NCBI GenBank assembly: GCA_012295275.1
Contig: CM022677.1
Span: 5,841,066 to 5,893,565, forward strand
DNA length: 52,500 nt
Source: Chrysomallon squamiferum
Taxonomy: Eukaryota > Mollusca > Gastropoda > Neomphalida > Peltospiridae
Direction: 5' to 3'
Within the stretch, counting starts at the first letter, position 1. Every line of letters begins with the position of its first letter. The notes beneath the pieces are model-generated. The model saw nothing but the letters and a program-made list of their open reading frames with translations. It ran no database searches and was not told where the DNA came from. A program made the translations under genes and the position numbers. This document shows, piece by piece, positions 40,220 to 51,252 of the stretch.

Positions 40220-40455
40220 TGTTAGTGTTATTGTTATTATTATAAAGCCTGCAATAATAATAATAAATAAATAAATACACATCTCCTAGCAAATAAACTT
40301 TCTACCAACACGTGTTTATCTTTTTTAAATTATAATAAAGAGAAAAAAGAAATAACAAACATATTAAAAACAATAAGAATAAATTCCTCTGCTCATTTTG
40401 AATGCTTTAAAATCAGAAACTTCATTGTTGGAAAATAATGCGATTTCTTCAGTTG
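35275..40455. repeat. Tandem segmental duplication, copy B
   Basis: Head-to-tail partner of copy A. It begins with the same TTTTTTACAAATGACAATG stretch found at about 30495. It carries about 397 bp (35314-35710) that copy A lacks; that piece is itself related to 32770-33000. The end is shared with copy A up to CTTCAGTTG (35274 and 40455), after which the two diverge completely. No gene is recognised. Confidence 0.95.
37095..37220 (+). repeat. Dispersed ~130-bp repeat, copy 3 of 3
   Basis: Copy of 31938-32061, carried by the tandem duplication. Confidence 0.85.
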
Positions 40456-40728
40456 TATCAAAAACGTTTCTAAATGTAGAAAATTCAGTGAACCTGAAAA
40501 TACGTGTAATCATTCCTCAGGAACATTAAAATTTAAAAAAAAATAAATAAATAAAAATACACTTCATATTATTTTTTTCAACTTTTTTGTTCTAATCTTT
40601 TGTTATTTAATTATGTTGTTCCAGTAAATAAGATCATTATTGAAGCTAGCCAGTGAATGTCAGTTATTTAATATTTACTATGTTATGTCATGGCTATGAT
40701 CTTAATAATATCTATCTGTACGCGCGCG

Positions 40729-40765
<37 letters not shown>

Positions 40766-40962
40766 TATTCATGCTACAACATGCTGTAAATTCAGCAAGA
40801 CAGGACAAACATTGTTTATTTAGTTTTTAATTTCTTTTCACAGCTGACACTAATTTAATACATTTCCACTCTTAATTACGTTACTGGATAAATACATTAA
40901 TTATCCTAAACAAAGCTTTAGCTGAAAAAAAGAAAAAAAAAAAAAGAAAAAAAGAAAAAAAA

Positions 40963-40997
<35 letters not shown>

Positions 40998-41530
40998 TTG
41001 TTTCTACTTTTTTATTCTATTTCATGTTTATGTACATACTTTATTTCTTTTTTTATTATTATTATTTTTTTAATGCCCTGTTTCAGTTGTTTTCTCTGTA
41101 ATTTCAGAAAGAGTCACGTGACTAACAGGCACCTGTTTATTTCAGTTCAGTGTTTATCTGGTTACCTCGTGACAATGTCAGAAGTATGAAATGTTTCTAT
41201 GCAGTAGAGTCGTCCTGGGATGTAAACAAATTATTTTATTTAATATCTCTTCGTAGAACTATAAAAAGTCGTCGTTTAGATGTACATAATAGTAAATTTA
41301 AATGAAGACAAATTATAGCAGACAAACACTCCAAAGTGGGAGGGAGTAGCAAACATACAGAAAGAGAAAAAAATAAGAGGAATGACTGTGAATGTCGGTA
41401 TTACCTAATAATAATAATAATAACAAGACGAATAACAACAAGAACAAAAACAGTGATTATAATATTGAGAATAATAAAAATTATAAAAATAAATGAAACA
41501 AAGAAATTAAATAATAAAACCAGATCAAAA
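40456..41530. other. Non-coding spacer between low-copy repeat units
   Basis: Holds a CA run (40722-40761), A-rich and AAT runs (40925-40996) and a perfect CACGTG-centred palindrome at 41112-41123. The stretch 41130-41240 is loosely related to 34050-34800 and 46020-46070. No gene is recognised. Confidence 0.6.
41112..41123. promoter_or_regulatory. Perfect 12-bp palindrome AGTCACGTGACT
   Basis: A CACGTG E-box inside a GTCACGTGAC palindrome, the site type bound by bHLH-zip factors of the USF/MiT group. Similar CACGTGAC cores recur in the window (about 1237, 4196, 34020, 39204 and 45247). Function is not shown. Confidence 0.35.
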
Positions 41531-41738
41531 ACATAATTATAAGTGAAATAAAATAATATGAACGAATGAAAATATAAAGAGTTTACTGAAGGTAAATGAA
41601 GGTGAAAAGTTACATACATACATACATACAAAGATACATGCATACATGCAATTCCATAAAAAGTCAACTTTTCTTCTGTAACACTTAACACAAGACATAT
41701 TGCTGTTGTTGTTATTATTATTATTATTATTATTGTTA

Positions 41739-41782
<44 letters not shown>

Positions 41783-42760
41783 TATTTATTTATTAAAAAA
41801 AAAAACGGAAAAAAAAAAAAAATTTGTCAGATGGCCCCGAATATGCAAATTGATAATAACATATAAATATAAGTAGTTATGACTCAAACTTATTTATTTA
41901 TTTACATATTTTTTATTTATTTCCTCATATTTTATTTTTTTTATTTTTTATTAATTAATTAATTTAAGTTTTGCACTTCTTCGTACAAGATGAATAACAA
42001 TTACAGGACTAAAACGCAAATCTCTCGTCGTTTTGACAATGTACGTCTAAGTACAGTTCGTTCTGTAACCATGATAGTTGTTTATATTGATTTTAATAAA
42101 CGTTTTACATTCTGTACATAATCATCCACATCTGACTATGGACACTGACGACTGAAAAAAAGACTGGACAGCTGTGTTTAACTCAGTCGGTGATCTTTCA
42201 ATACTGTCACTCATGTGACAGCACGTGCACAGGCGACATTGCGTGATTTCTCTTCTAGCTGATATCAGATGATTCGCTTCAAATTTCAATAAAGAACTTT
42301 TAGGACCCACGCAGTTTGTTGTTATCTTTGAGGTCGCAGTTCAGGTCAACCATGTATTTGAGTACGGCTAGGTCGTTACGACTTTTACAATGCTTTTGAA
42401 ACTGGTTTGCATGCAGGCCAACAAAGAGACGGAAAGAATGTGGGGGTAGCGGGATGGAAGGAACCAACTACGTGTACTAAACTGTAATATCGTGCTTTAC
42501 AAAGTTCTCCAGAATATCGAATTAATATCTTAAACAATTATTTACTTCTCTCAAGTTTAAGAATTGTGTAAGCAGTTAAGTAAGTAATGAGAAATTCGAT
42601 GCTTTTAATACCCAAGAGATAGGTATTCTGCAGCTATGGTGGTCTTAGCATGAATTTATCCATATAAAACACCACATTGCAAACATACAGGAAATAAACT
42701 CTAATAAATTTTATTTTAAAACCATTCACATTAACATTCATTTCTTTGTATTTATCATCT
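41530..42760. repeat. Low-copy repeat family, copy (partner 48950-50330)
   Basis: Collinear with 48950-50330 at high identity in blocks such as 41960-42070 with 49525-49640 and 42230-42470 with 49810-50040. The part around 42000-42130 is also related to 31320-31440 and 36500-36620. An ATT run lies at 41716-41783. No gene is seen. Confidence 0.85.
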
Positions 42761-42886
42761 TTCTAACTCTTTTCTCAAAATACAGTTATCTGTAAATAAC
42801 TTTAAGTCAACGGCAAATATCTCAATTCGGGTATTATTGCATAGATCTGAACTAACAGCTCCCTATTTCCTTCGGCTTTATTACGA

Positions 42887-42914
42887 CTACTACTACTACT
42901 ATTATTATTATTAT

Positions 42915-42962
<48 letters not shown>

Positions 42963-42971
42963 CAGTAGTAG
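42887..42971. repeat. Inverted triplet array: ACT, ATT, AGT
   Basis: ACT triplets, then five or six ATT triplets, then about 18 AGT triplets. The ACT arm is complementary to the AGT arm, so the array can form a hairpin. Confidence 0.9.
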
Positions 42972-43125
42972 AATGAGCAGAAATGTAACCTAAAAACAAC
43001 TAATGTTAAAGGCAATCTGAAACTGATTAAAATGATTAACACAGTGACCACAAATTACCTCCCTTGAAATCGGTAGCATCAATTTCCTCGAACAAAAACA
43101 ATTAGTATTTTCGTTTTAATAATTT
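42965..43125 (+). repeat. Dispersed repeat copy (partner 20665-20815)
   Basis: Shares the same orientation and order of blocks with 20665-20815, including the CCTCCCTTGAA core. Confidence 0.7.
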
Positions 43126-43540
43126 TATTTGGATTTATTTCTTGATGTCCTGTTGTAATTTTCTAACAATATCATGGATAAGAATCATGTGAATAACATC
43201 CAGATCTCTCATGTTTAATTTTGAAAGTAACTAAACAAACAAAGAAACAACATTTAATATTTCTGATATCTGGCCGATATATTTAAGTTGTTCCTGTTTC
43301 TTTCTTTCTTTTTTTCTTTCTTTATATTTCCCAGGTAAAATGCGGCTTAACATTAATTATTGCCATAGTGAACATGACACAGACGGATACAAAACAATTT
43401 AACTCTCGTAAATTTTATATTGAAAGCTTTCATATTGACGGTCATTTCTTTTCTTTCCTTGTTTCATCTATTTTCAACAAATTATAATTATCTGTAAATA
43501 ACGCAAATATTTGATTGTTTGTTTGTTTGTTTCTTTATAA
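43125..43540. other. Spacer, nothing recognised
   Basis: AT-rich sequence with a TTTC-rich stretch near 43295-43325 and a GTTT run near 43515. No gene is recognised. Confidence 0.5.
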
Positions 43541-43705
43541 AAACAAATATACAGCAGAAAAATGCACGTAGTTAGGTGAAGTTTGTCAGGTTAGGATAGT
43601 TATCGGTCCAGTTGTAAAATGTACTCTTAACGTGATGGAAAGGGGGAGGAGACAGGGTTACTGAATGGTTTTGTGCTTAATTTTCCGAAATCCGAAGTAC
43701 GTGGA
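43540..43705. repeat. Duplicated block (partner 46255-46520)
   Basis: Shares the order GAAGTTTGTCAGGTTAGGAT, TTGTAAAATGT and GGGAGGAGACAGGGTTA with 46255-46380, and both copies lead into CA-rich arrays. Confidence 0.8.
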
Positions 43706-43897
43706 GTCCAGTGCACACACACACAAACACACGCAGACACACACAAAAACACACAGACACACACAAACACACGCAGACACACACAAAGACACACAGACAG
43801 ACATATAGATACATATATTGACATATATACGTTCATTCAGACAGATAGATTGATTAAATATGTAGGTGTATACACACACACACACATGCACACACAC

Positions 43898-43940
<43 letters not shown>
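43706..43940. repeat. CA-rich imperfect microsatellite
   Basis: Interrupted ACAC runs with GACAC and AAACAC variants, ending in a pure CA run at about 43900-43937. Cys/Val-rich and Thr/His-rich frames are artefacts. Confidence 0.9.
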
Positions 43941-43943
<3 letters not shown>

Positions 43944-44394
43944 AACACACATAATAAAACTCTGGACTAACACGCAGATGTTTCATGTTTAATCTTGTCT
44001 ATGTACTTCTAACTGCAGTTCGTTCTAGGTCACCCGTTTATTTCAATACAGTGTATTGCTCTTGTTACCCTGTGACGTCACTGAATGTTCTAATATATCA
44101 CGTTTCTGAAAACTGGTTTCAATACGAAGTCAGAAAGCAATAGAGCGTGACAGCGGGTTGGACTACATCAACGATTATAATAGATAATAATATCGTGTTT
44201 AGAATGAAGACAGAAATGAAATAAACATTTTAAATTTACTTCTTTCTCTCATTCATAAGAATCTTTCCAAATTAATTAAACACACTACCTCACTTCTACT
44301 AAATTCACATTCTACATTATTTGATAATAAATAAATAAAGAAATAAAGAAATAAATAAATAAAGAAGAAGAAGAAGAAGAAGAGCAACAACAGC
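43940..44394. other. Spacer with faint low-copy repeat similarity
   Basis: The part around 44020-44130 resembles 41115-41190 and 34010-34110. GAA/AAT-type runs lie at 44335-44385. No gene is recognised. Confidence 0.45.
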
Positions 44395-44915
44395 AACACA
44401 ATTTCAGTAACAAAATAACTTTTGCAAGGAAAGAAAGATGAGAAGCAAAAAAAAAAAAAAAAAAATACTTGTACAACACAGTCAATCAATGTAATTTAAC
44501 GTGCAAAACATTCATCAAAATAGTTTTTAATAAAAAATGTAATCCATTATTCGAACTTTATCGAAGAGTTTAACACCTTTTAAGTTTCCACAATGAGCTG
44601 CTAGATGTAAAACAGAACTGTTTTTGTTCTCTGTTGTATTAAAAAGTGTCACACCTCTTTTCTCTGCTCTTGTTTAGTCATAGACACTGACTGCTACGCT
44701 CTGTATCACAGCATTTAAGAAAGTAATATCTATTGTTAACCGTTTTCAACATTTTTAACCTTTTAAATATAAAAAAATATGTTTTTACTTGACACCAGGG
44801 GTGAAGTTTTTTCTTTTGAAAAATGGAATAGTTTATTGTCATAATTTTAGTTGATAAGAATTTCTTACGTTGTTATGAAGATCATGAAAAGTAATAATAA
44901 TAAAAAAATCATTAT
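44395..44915 (-). pseudogene. Internally deleted paralogue of the STAND-ankyrin gene
   Basis: From the plus-strand side: 44395-44530 resembles the 3' flank type seen at 7230-7400 and 2380-2510. 44545-44640 encodes on the minus strand one ankyrin half (Ser-Ser-Val-Leu-His-Leu-Ala-Ala-His-Cys-Gly-Asn). 44641-44700 encodes Thr-Arg-Ala-Glu-Lys-Arg-Gly-Val, the sequence just before the ATPase P-loop in the intact gene. 44701 onward matches its acceptor and intron 3 to about 44915. The ATPase, the helical region and nearly all ankyrin repeats are missing, and an in-frame TAA lies at 44674-44676. Retained intron sequence shows DNA-level duplication rather than retroposition. Confidence 0.85.
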
Positions 44916-44934
44916 TTATTTATTTATTTATTTT

Positions 44935-45448
44935 GTAAATTTATTAGTTCGTAGCTGTTGATGTGGTATTGTTTTTAAATGAAAACGCAAACGTGAGCCG
45001 AGTTTCTGATGTTAGAGACGGGTTTGCCGTAAATAGAACAATAAATAAAATACAACAAAATCGTTAAATGTATAAAGAATCAACAGAACTACTAACGTCT
45101 GTGAAGAAAAAGGTTTCCCTATCTTACAGTCGAAACCGAAGTAAACCAGAATCTTGTCAACTAACAAACTGACACAAATTCTACGTCGTGTGCACGCTCT
45201 GTGAACAGTCTAGTTAGACACGTCAGGTGATATTTTTGTAAAACGACACGTGACAGGTTTACACGTAGTGTGTTAGTCTGGTTGCTTGGTGACAATGTAA
45301 ACACGTTTTACATAAGTTCTAAGAATAACATTTGTCAAACTGGTTTGTATACTTCATCGAAAAGATATGAGCAGTATACAGGGGCGAGTAATATCTTATT
45401 GTCTTATAGTAAGCTAAAATATAGCTTAAAATAACACACAAACAAATG

Positions 45449-45512
<64 letters not shown>

Positions 45513-46110
45513 AAATTTATATTGTAAGACTACTCTGTTTTCGTGTCAGAGAAGTCAGGGTAGACATTGTTTATTTAATTATTTGATTTTATTACTAAAT
45601 TTTATTTTATTTCTAACCTTGATTCAGCTATCTTGATACACTATCTCGTAAACATAATTTTATTTTACAATATTTCATCCAATTATTTATTCATTTATTT
45701 ACTTCTTTATTTACTTATTCTTCAGTTAAATTATGTGCTAGCTTGAGATTATATGTATTTAATTTTATTTGTGAATATAACAATACATTTACTTTCTATG
45801 TTTTACCAGTATACACCAGTGTATCTTCCACTTTAAAGTGAACTTGTCTGTGTCAATAAGAACAGATATTGTCTAGTAAATTCTAGTAAACTTCCAAGTT
45901 ATTGTGTCTTTGTTTAGAGACACTTTTCATTACACAACAAAGTTTAACAGGAACAATTACAAAACATTTGACGACTGTAGCACTTCTCAGCAGAGATCGT
46001 GACGTCATCACGTAATGAGACTGACTGGTCTAATTTTATACACAGTGGAGTCGTCTCGGGATGCAGAAACTTTTACTTTTTGTAATATCGCTTCTTAGAG
46101 TTATTAACAT
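44935..46110. repeat. Low-copy repeat family, diverged copy (partners 33720-34850, 38905-40030)
   Basis: Collinear with the 33.7-34.85 kb and 38.9-40.0 kb parts of the tandem duplication, beginning at TTAGTTCGTAGCTGTTGATG and including the AAAACGACACGTGACAG block at 45240. It has an ATT run at 45449-45509 absent from the others. No gene is seen. Confidence 0.85.
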
Positions 46111-46525
46111 TCGGGTAGCACAAATATTAACACTAAAATCAACCGCAGTAGTAAATTTCAGAAAACATAGCAGCTATATAGTACAGTAACATAATGTAAG
46201 AAAAATGTACAGACATAAAAACAATGTAGATAAATGTTATTCACTACATGTAAAGAAAAATATACAGCAGAATATGTAGTCTATGTTTGGTGAAGTTTGT
46301 CAGGTTAGGATGGTTAATGGTGCAATTGTAAAATGTTCTGTTAAGTTGATGGAAAGTGGGAGGAGACAGGGTTAGTGTCATCGTGCAGTAGCCTCGCAAT
46401 AACTCAATGTGTTTAAAGGTAAAGTTTTAAGTGCAAAAGAAACAGAAAGTTGAAATTTTTTGTGATTTTTTAACTCATTTAGTCCAGATTTTCCCACATC
46501 CAAGATCCGTGGAATCCAGATTCCA
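46110..46525. repeat. Spacer and duplicated block (partner 43540-43705)
   Basis: 46255-46380 is the partner of 43540-43665. The rest is AT-rich with no gene recognised. Confidence 0.7.
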
Positions 46526-46835
46526 CTGTACACACATAAACAGATCTATGCATACTCACTCAGACACATACAAACACATAGAAAGACAAACAAACACACA
46601 AAAACATACACACAAAAGCACATACACAGAAACACACACCACAAACACACCAACAAACACACATACAGACACACTCTAAACACACACACACAACCACACA
46701 CCCAAACACAAAAACAGACACAGACACATACACACAAAGACACATACAAAGAGACACACAAACACACACATATACACACATACACACAAAGAGACAAACA
46801 GAAACACACACAAAGCACACACAAAAACATACATA
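46525..46835. repeat. CA-rich imperfect satellite
   Basis: About 300 bases of ACAC-rich sequence with short irregular units (AAACACAC, GACACA, CATACA). Long Cys/Val-rich minus-strand frames are artefacts of the composition. Confidence 0.9.
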
Positions 46836-47730
46836 TTTTCTTCATCGAACTGAAATAAAAAACATATATTAGATACCAGCCGATATATTTGGTCAAACTG
46901 ATATCACACGAAAACAATTGTTTATAAATTTGAAAGACAGAGAAACTGTCAGAAGAAACTCTAAAGTTCTGAAAGGCTCGTTTTGGTGTCAGTGAAGAGC
47001 TTTCTCGCTAGTTTCTGAAACGCAGAAAACGTTTAAGGCCAAAGATGACTTAGACAAGAAGATTTGGACGCGGTGACACATTACTGGGTCACTAACTTTA
47101 TTGGAAGGTAAACGATCGTTTCCAGATACTGAAATACAAGATAAACATATCGCATCTAACATTTGCAACTCTCAAATTATCAATCGAAACAAGCGTGTCC
47201 ACAATTACTCCTCACTATGGATGACCACGCCTAGGACAGTCCTAAGATCGACGCTGCTGCTAGTCAAACCGAACAGACTGAGTATCGAACAATTTCTGTT
47301 ACACGTCCAGCTGTAAATATCGTATTTTTAAATGTCTCCAGTTTGACAAATAAACTGCATGTACGAAAGGTTTTAAACTGTTTTGATTCAGATAGGTAAA
47401 CATTTCTTAATATGAACAGCTTAACGCCACGGTGAACAGTATCAGTTACCAATTCGTGAACATCACAGTAAACACAGTTAGATAACCTCGAAGCAAATCT
47501 ACCGCTAGGCGTGTAAAAATGACACGGTTTGGTTGTAATTCACATCATTCAGAAGAAAAGAAACAGATGCCAAAACATTTTAACAATAGGAAAACATAAT
47601 AAAACAATAGAATGACTTATAAAGACCAGTAAGCAGTACAAGAATGTAATATTAAAACGGTTTAAGAAGACAAATCCGGAAAACAGAACAGAAGCTTACA
47701 ATCTTAGCAAATAAACCACGTGAATATTTT
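46836..47730. other. Apparently single-copy region
   Basis: This is the least repetitive stretch of the right half. It contains an unrecognised minus-strand open frame (47264-47539, listed separately). Its last part may already be the degraded linker of the LINE that follows. Confidence 0.45.
47264..47539 (-). CDS. Unrecognised open frame of coding-like composition
   Basis: The minus strand is open for 91 codons between TGA at 47540-47542 and the stop at 47264-47266. It contains an ATG about 30 codons in (near 47452 by the first convincing Met). Composition is mixed and protein-like, for example Tyr-Thr-Pro-Ser-Gly-Arg-Phe-Ala-Ser-Arg-Leu-Ser-Asn and His-Glu-Leu-Val-Thr-Asp-Thr-Val-His-Arg. 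That is unlike the Ile/Phe/Tyr frames usual in this DNA. I do not recognise a family. It may be an exon, or a fragment of an unclassified mobile element, and it lies next to a LINE. Confidence 0.3.
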   Translation of the reverse strand: MTTKPCHFYTPSGRFASRLSNCVYCDVHELVTDTVHRGVKLFILRNVYLSESKQFKTFRTCSLFVKLETFKNTIFTAGRVTEIVRYSVCSV

Positions 47731-48730
47731 AGGATTGTAATCTATCTCCTTTAGAAACACTGTATCTATACTTCCCTGAAGTAAACATCAGTGATGACAG
47801 GCTCCACAATAAAAAATTACCACAGATTCAGAAAATAATAGTTTCCTAAAAAACCCTATTTTAGAATGTAAAATACTCACAATTGTTAAAACTATCAAGA
47901 CAACAAAACTTTGGGTCTAGACAATATAATTAATGAATATATTAAGCAAACTGTTGATTGTATGACACATTAGTATGCGAAACTTTTTAATTTAGTGCCT
48001 CAAAAGGGTATTATTCGTGGTTAGTTCGTATAATCAAGCCAATTTATAAAAGTGGTGAGAAAAATGATGCAGTATATTACAGAACTCTTATATTATTTAC
48101 CTGCCTCGTTAAACTTTATCGCTGTGTTAAATAATAGACTAAAGTTGCATCTTGAAACTAATGATCTGCTATCTGAAGTTCAATCATTAGGATTTATGGA
48201 GGATTATTGTATAAATGACCACGAATTGACATTATATGGATTAGCTAAGCTGATTAAAGCACGGAAGAAAAAACTTATTTGTACGTTTATAGATTTCAGC
48301 AAAGCTTTCTTGATTCAGTCTGGAGAAAAGAACTTTGAGGAACATTAATTAGAAATTTTATAAATGGTAAATGTCTGCAGGTAATTTACAATATGTATAG
48401 AAATATTAAATCTTGTGTCAGTGCACAAAACTCATTAACAGGCTATCTCCCCTGCTAGTGAAAATTGATCTCCTTTACTATTTTCCTTGTATCTTAATGA
48501 CACAAAAGATATTTTTAAAGTCCTGAATGCCACGGAATAAACAAAGATGAATTGTTCAGTGATTCTTTAATATGCACATAAAAAGTTTTTTATTTATTTA
48601 TTTACTTACTTATTTATTTATTTTATTTCACTTTATACCACTGATACTAGATCAAGAAGTGTCAAAATCTATAAATGTTTTTGATTCTTACTGCAATAAA
48701 TGAAAATTAACAGAAAATTGATTCAGGCCT
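47730..48730 (+). mobile_element. Decayed LINE: reverse transcriptase 5' half
   Basis: Successive plus-strand frames read non-LTR reverse transcriptase blocks in order. Gly-Leu-Asp-Asn-Ile-Ile-Asn-Glu-Tyr lies near 47910. Ile-Ile-Lys-Pro-Ile-Tyr-Lys lies near 48035, then Leu-Asn-Asn-Arg-Leu-Lys and Glu-Thr-Asn-Asp-Leu-Leu-Ser-Glu-Val near 48130-48180. Phe-Ile-Asp-Phe-Ser-Lys-Ala-Phe lies near 48290 (the first catalytic Asp block), and Asn-Val-Phe-Asp-Ser-Tyr-Cys-Asn-Lys-stop near 48690, where the usual Trp has become TGA. Several frameshifts and stops show it is dead. An ATTT run (48585-48630) sits where the catalytic Asp-Asp block should be. It appears to be of the same general family as the minus-strand fragment at 26.6-27.8 kb. 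Confidence 0.85.
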
Positions 48731-48789
48731 TTCGAGAAGCCGCGCAGTGACAAATAACAAACTTTATACTTATGGCTTATGTATATTAT

Positions 48790-48800
48790 AATTAATATTT

Positions 48801-48857
<57 letters not shown>

Positions 48858-48860
48858 CTA
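48790..48860. repeat. AAT microsatellite
   Basis: About 18 AAT triplets directly after the LINE remnant, the kind of simple repeat often left near LINE 3' ends. Confidence 0.9.
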
Positions 48861-48949
48861 ATGAATAAATATAATAATAATTATTCTATACAAAGTATAT
48901 ATTAAGATATAATTCTATTTAATAATAATAAAATAATATTAAGTAATAA

Positions 48950-50640
48950 ATATAAAATGAGTTTCTTGAAGCTAAACGAAGATGAAAAGTTAATTACATA
49001 CATACATACATACATACACGCACACGCACACACACATATCCCTAAAAGTTAACTTTTCTTGTGTAAAATTTGACACAAGATTTATTATTATTATCATCAT
49101 CATTACTATTATTATTATTATTATTGTTATTATTATTATGATTATTATTATTATTATTTTATTTATTATTTTATTAACTTTATTTTATTTATTAATTTAT
49201 TAACTTATCATTTTATTAACTTATTTATTTTTTATTTATTATTATTTTTTGCGTAATAGTTTGGTCAAAGACGACCCCACATATGCAAATCAGTCAAAAT
49301 ATAAAATAAAATAAAAATCACCTACATATAAATACATGTAGTTATCAGTCATACACGTAATACAAAACTAAATAAATACCTCAAATAATATTAAAATTAA
49401 AATTCGTACAAAGAAGTAAATAAGTTGACAAATAAATATATAAATAAATTAAAATCAATTAAACAGGGAGTTCCACATACTCAAACGTTTCTGTAGTTTA
49501 ATTATTGTTCTTGTATGTTAATTAATTAATTTATTTTAGTTTTGTGTTTCTATATACTGTATGAATAACAGTTACAGGACTAATAGGCAAATCTCTCGTC
49601 GTTTTGACAATGAACGTCTAAGTACAGTTCGCTCTGTAACCACGTTAGTTGATTTTATTGATTTTAATAAACGTTTTACATTGTGTACAAAATCATCCAC
49701 ATCTGACCTCTGACTATGGTCACTGACGACTGACAAAAACACTGGACAGCTGTGCTTAACTCACTTGGTGATCTTTCAATACTGTCACGCATGTAACACC
49801 ACGTGCACAGGCGACATTGCGTGATTTCTCTTCTAGCTGACGTCAGATGATTCGCTTCACGCTTTACAAAAAGCTTTTAGGACCCACGCAGTTTGTTGAT
49901 ATCTTTGAGGTCGCAGTTCAGGTCAACCATGTATTTGAGTACGGCTAGATCGTTACGATTTTTACAAACGTGTTGAAACTGGTTTGCATGCAGGGTAAGA
50001 AAGAGACGGAAAGAATATAGGGGTAGCGGGATGGACAGTACCAACTACGTGAACTAAACAGTAACATCGTGCTTTACAAAGTTGCCCAGAATATCAAATT
50101 AATAACACATTTACTTACTTTTCTGAAGTCTAAGAATATAGTAAGTAATTAAGTAAGTAATGAGAAATTCGATGCTTTAATACACAAGAGATAGGTATTA
50201 TGCAGCTACGATGATTTTAGCATTAATTTATCCATATAAAAGAAGACACTGCAAACATACAGAAAATAAACACTGATACATTTGATTTTGAAACAATTCG
50301 TATTAACTTTCATTTCTTTATATTTTTCATCTTCTTCTTTCTCATTCTTTTCTCAAATTACAATTATCTAGAAATAAATGTAAGCCAACAGCAAATATCT
50401 CATTTCGGGTATTATTCTCGTTGTTTTGATAAAATAAATTCAGAAACATGTACGTATGTATTTATATATTATGCGTGCGTATGTGGGGTAGTATTTGTTA
50501 TTGGATGTCGACCTATATGTGTATATTGTCTGCAGTTCTTATACATGTGTATACTTATATCATGTATATCATTACGTTTGTGCAGATCTTTTTGCGAACA
50601 CTCTGTTTTAGAAAATGAAACCGTCCACTAAAACAACGAA
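48950..50640. repeat. Low-copy repeat family, copy (partner 41530-42760)
   Basis: Collinear partner of 41530-42760, including the conserved ATATGCAAAT stretch (about 49280; partner about 41838) and the GTAGCGGGATGG block (50023; partner 42446). Its right part (50270-50640) is related to 28370-28590. No gene is recognised. Confidence 0.85.
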
Positions 50641-50874
50641 GTAAAAAAAAGAAAGAAAATAACAGACAGAAAATTCATCAATAAACATTTAACAAATTTT
50701 ATCTATTATTAATATGTGTGTCAACAAGAAAAAAACAAAACAATCTTCAATCTAAAAAGCTGAAACAGTTGTAATTAGGACAAACAGGATGGAATCTTGG
50801 AAGTCTTTCCATATCAGAATTGTTGAACATTTAACTTCACTGATCAAATACATTTACCTTTTTCCTATACAGAA

Positions 50875-51252
50875 AGTGAAAAAATCCAAATACCTAGATA
50901 GTGAAAAAATCCAAATACCTAGAAAGTGAAAAAATCCAAATACCTTGATAGTGAAAAAATCCAAATACCTAGATAGTGAAAAAATCCAAATACCTTGATA
51001 GTGAAAAAATCCAAATACCTTGATAGTGAAAAAATCCAAATACCTAGATAGTGAAAAAATCCAAATACCTTGATAGTGGAAAAAATCCAAATACCTAGAA
51101 AGTGAAAAAATCCAAATACCTTGATAGTGAAAAAATCCAAATACCTAGATAGTGAAAAAATCCAAATACCTTGATAGTGGAAAAATCCAAATACCTTGAT
51201 AGTGAAAAAATCCAAATACCTTGATAGTGAAAAAATCCAAATACCTTGATGT
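50875..51252. repeat. 25-bp minisatellite, 15 copies
   Basis: Fifteen units share the AAAAATCCAAATACC core with two alternating variants (CCTAGATA, CCTTGATA) and two units one base longer. The Asp-Phe-Phe-type frames on the minus strand are artefacts. Confidence 0.97.

Noticed and set aside
46431-46917. Cys/Val-rich and Thr/His-rich frames over the CA-rich arrays (also 43627-43954)
   Set aside because: Direct translations of ACAC repeats.
50875-51252. CRISPR-like array or coding repeat at the 25-bp units
   Set aside because: Head-to-tail identical 25-bp units without spacers; frames are artefacts.
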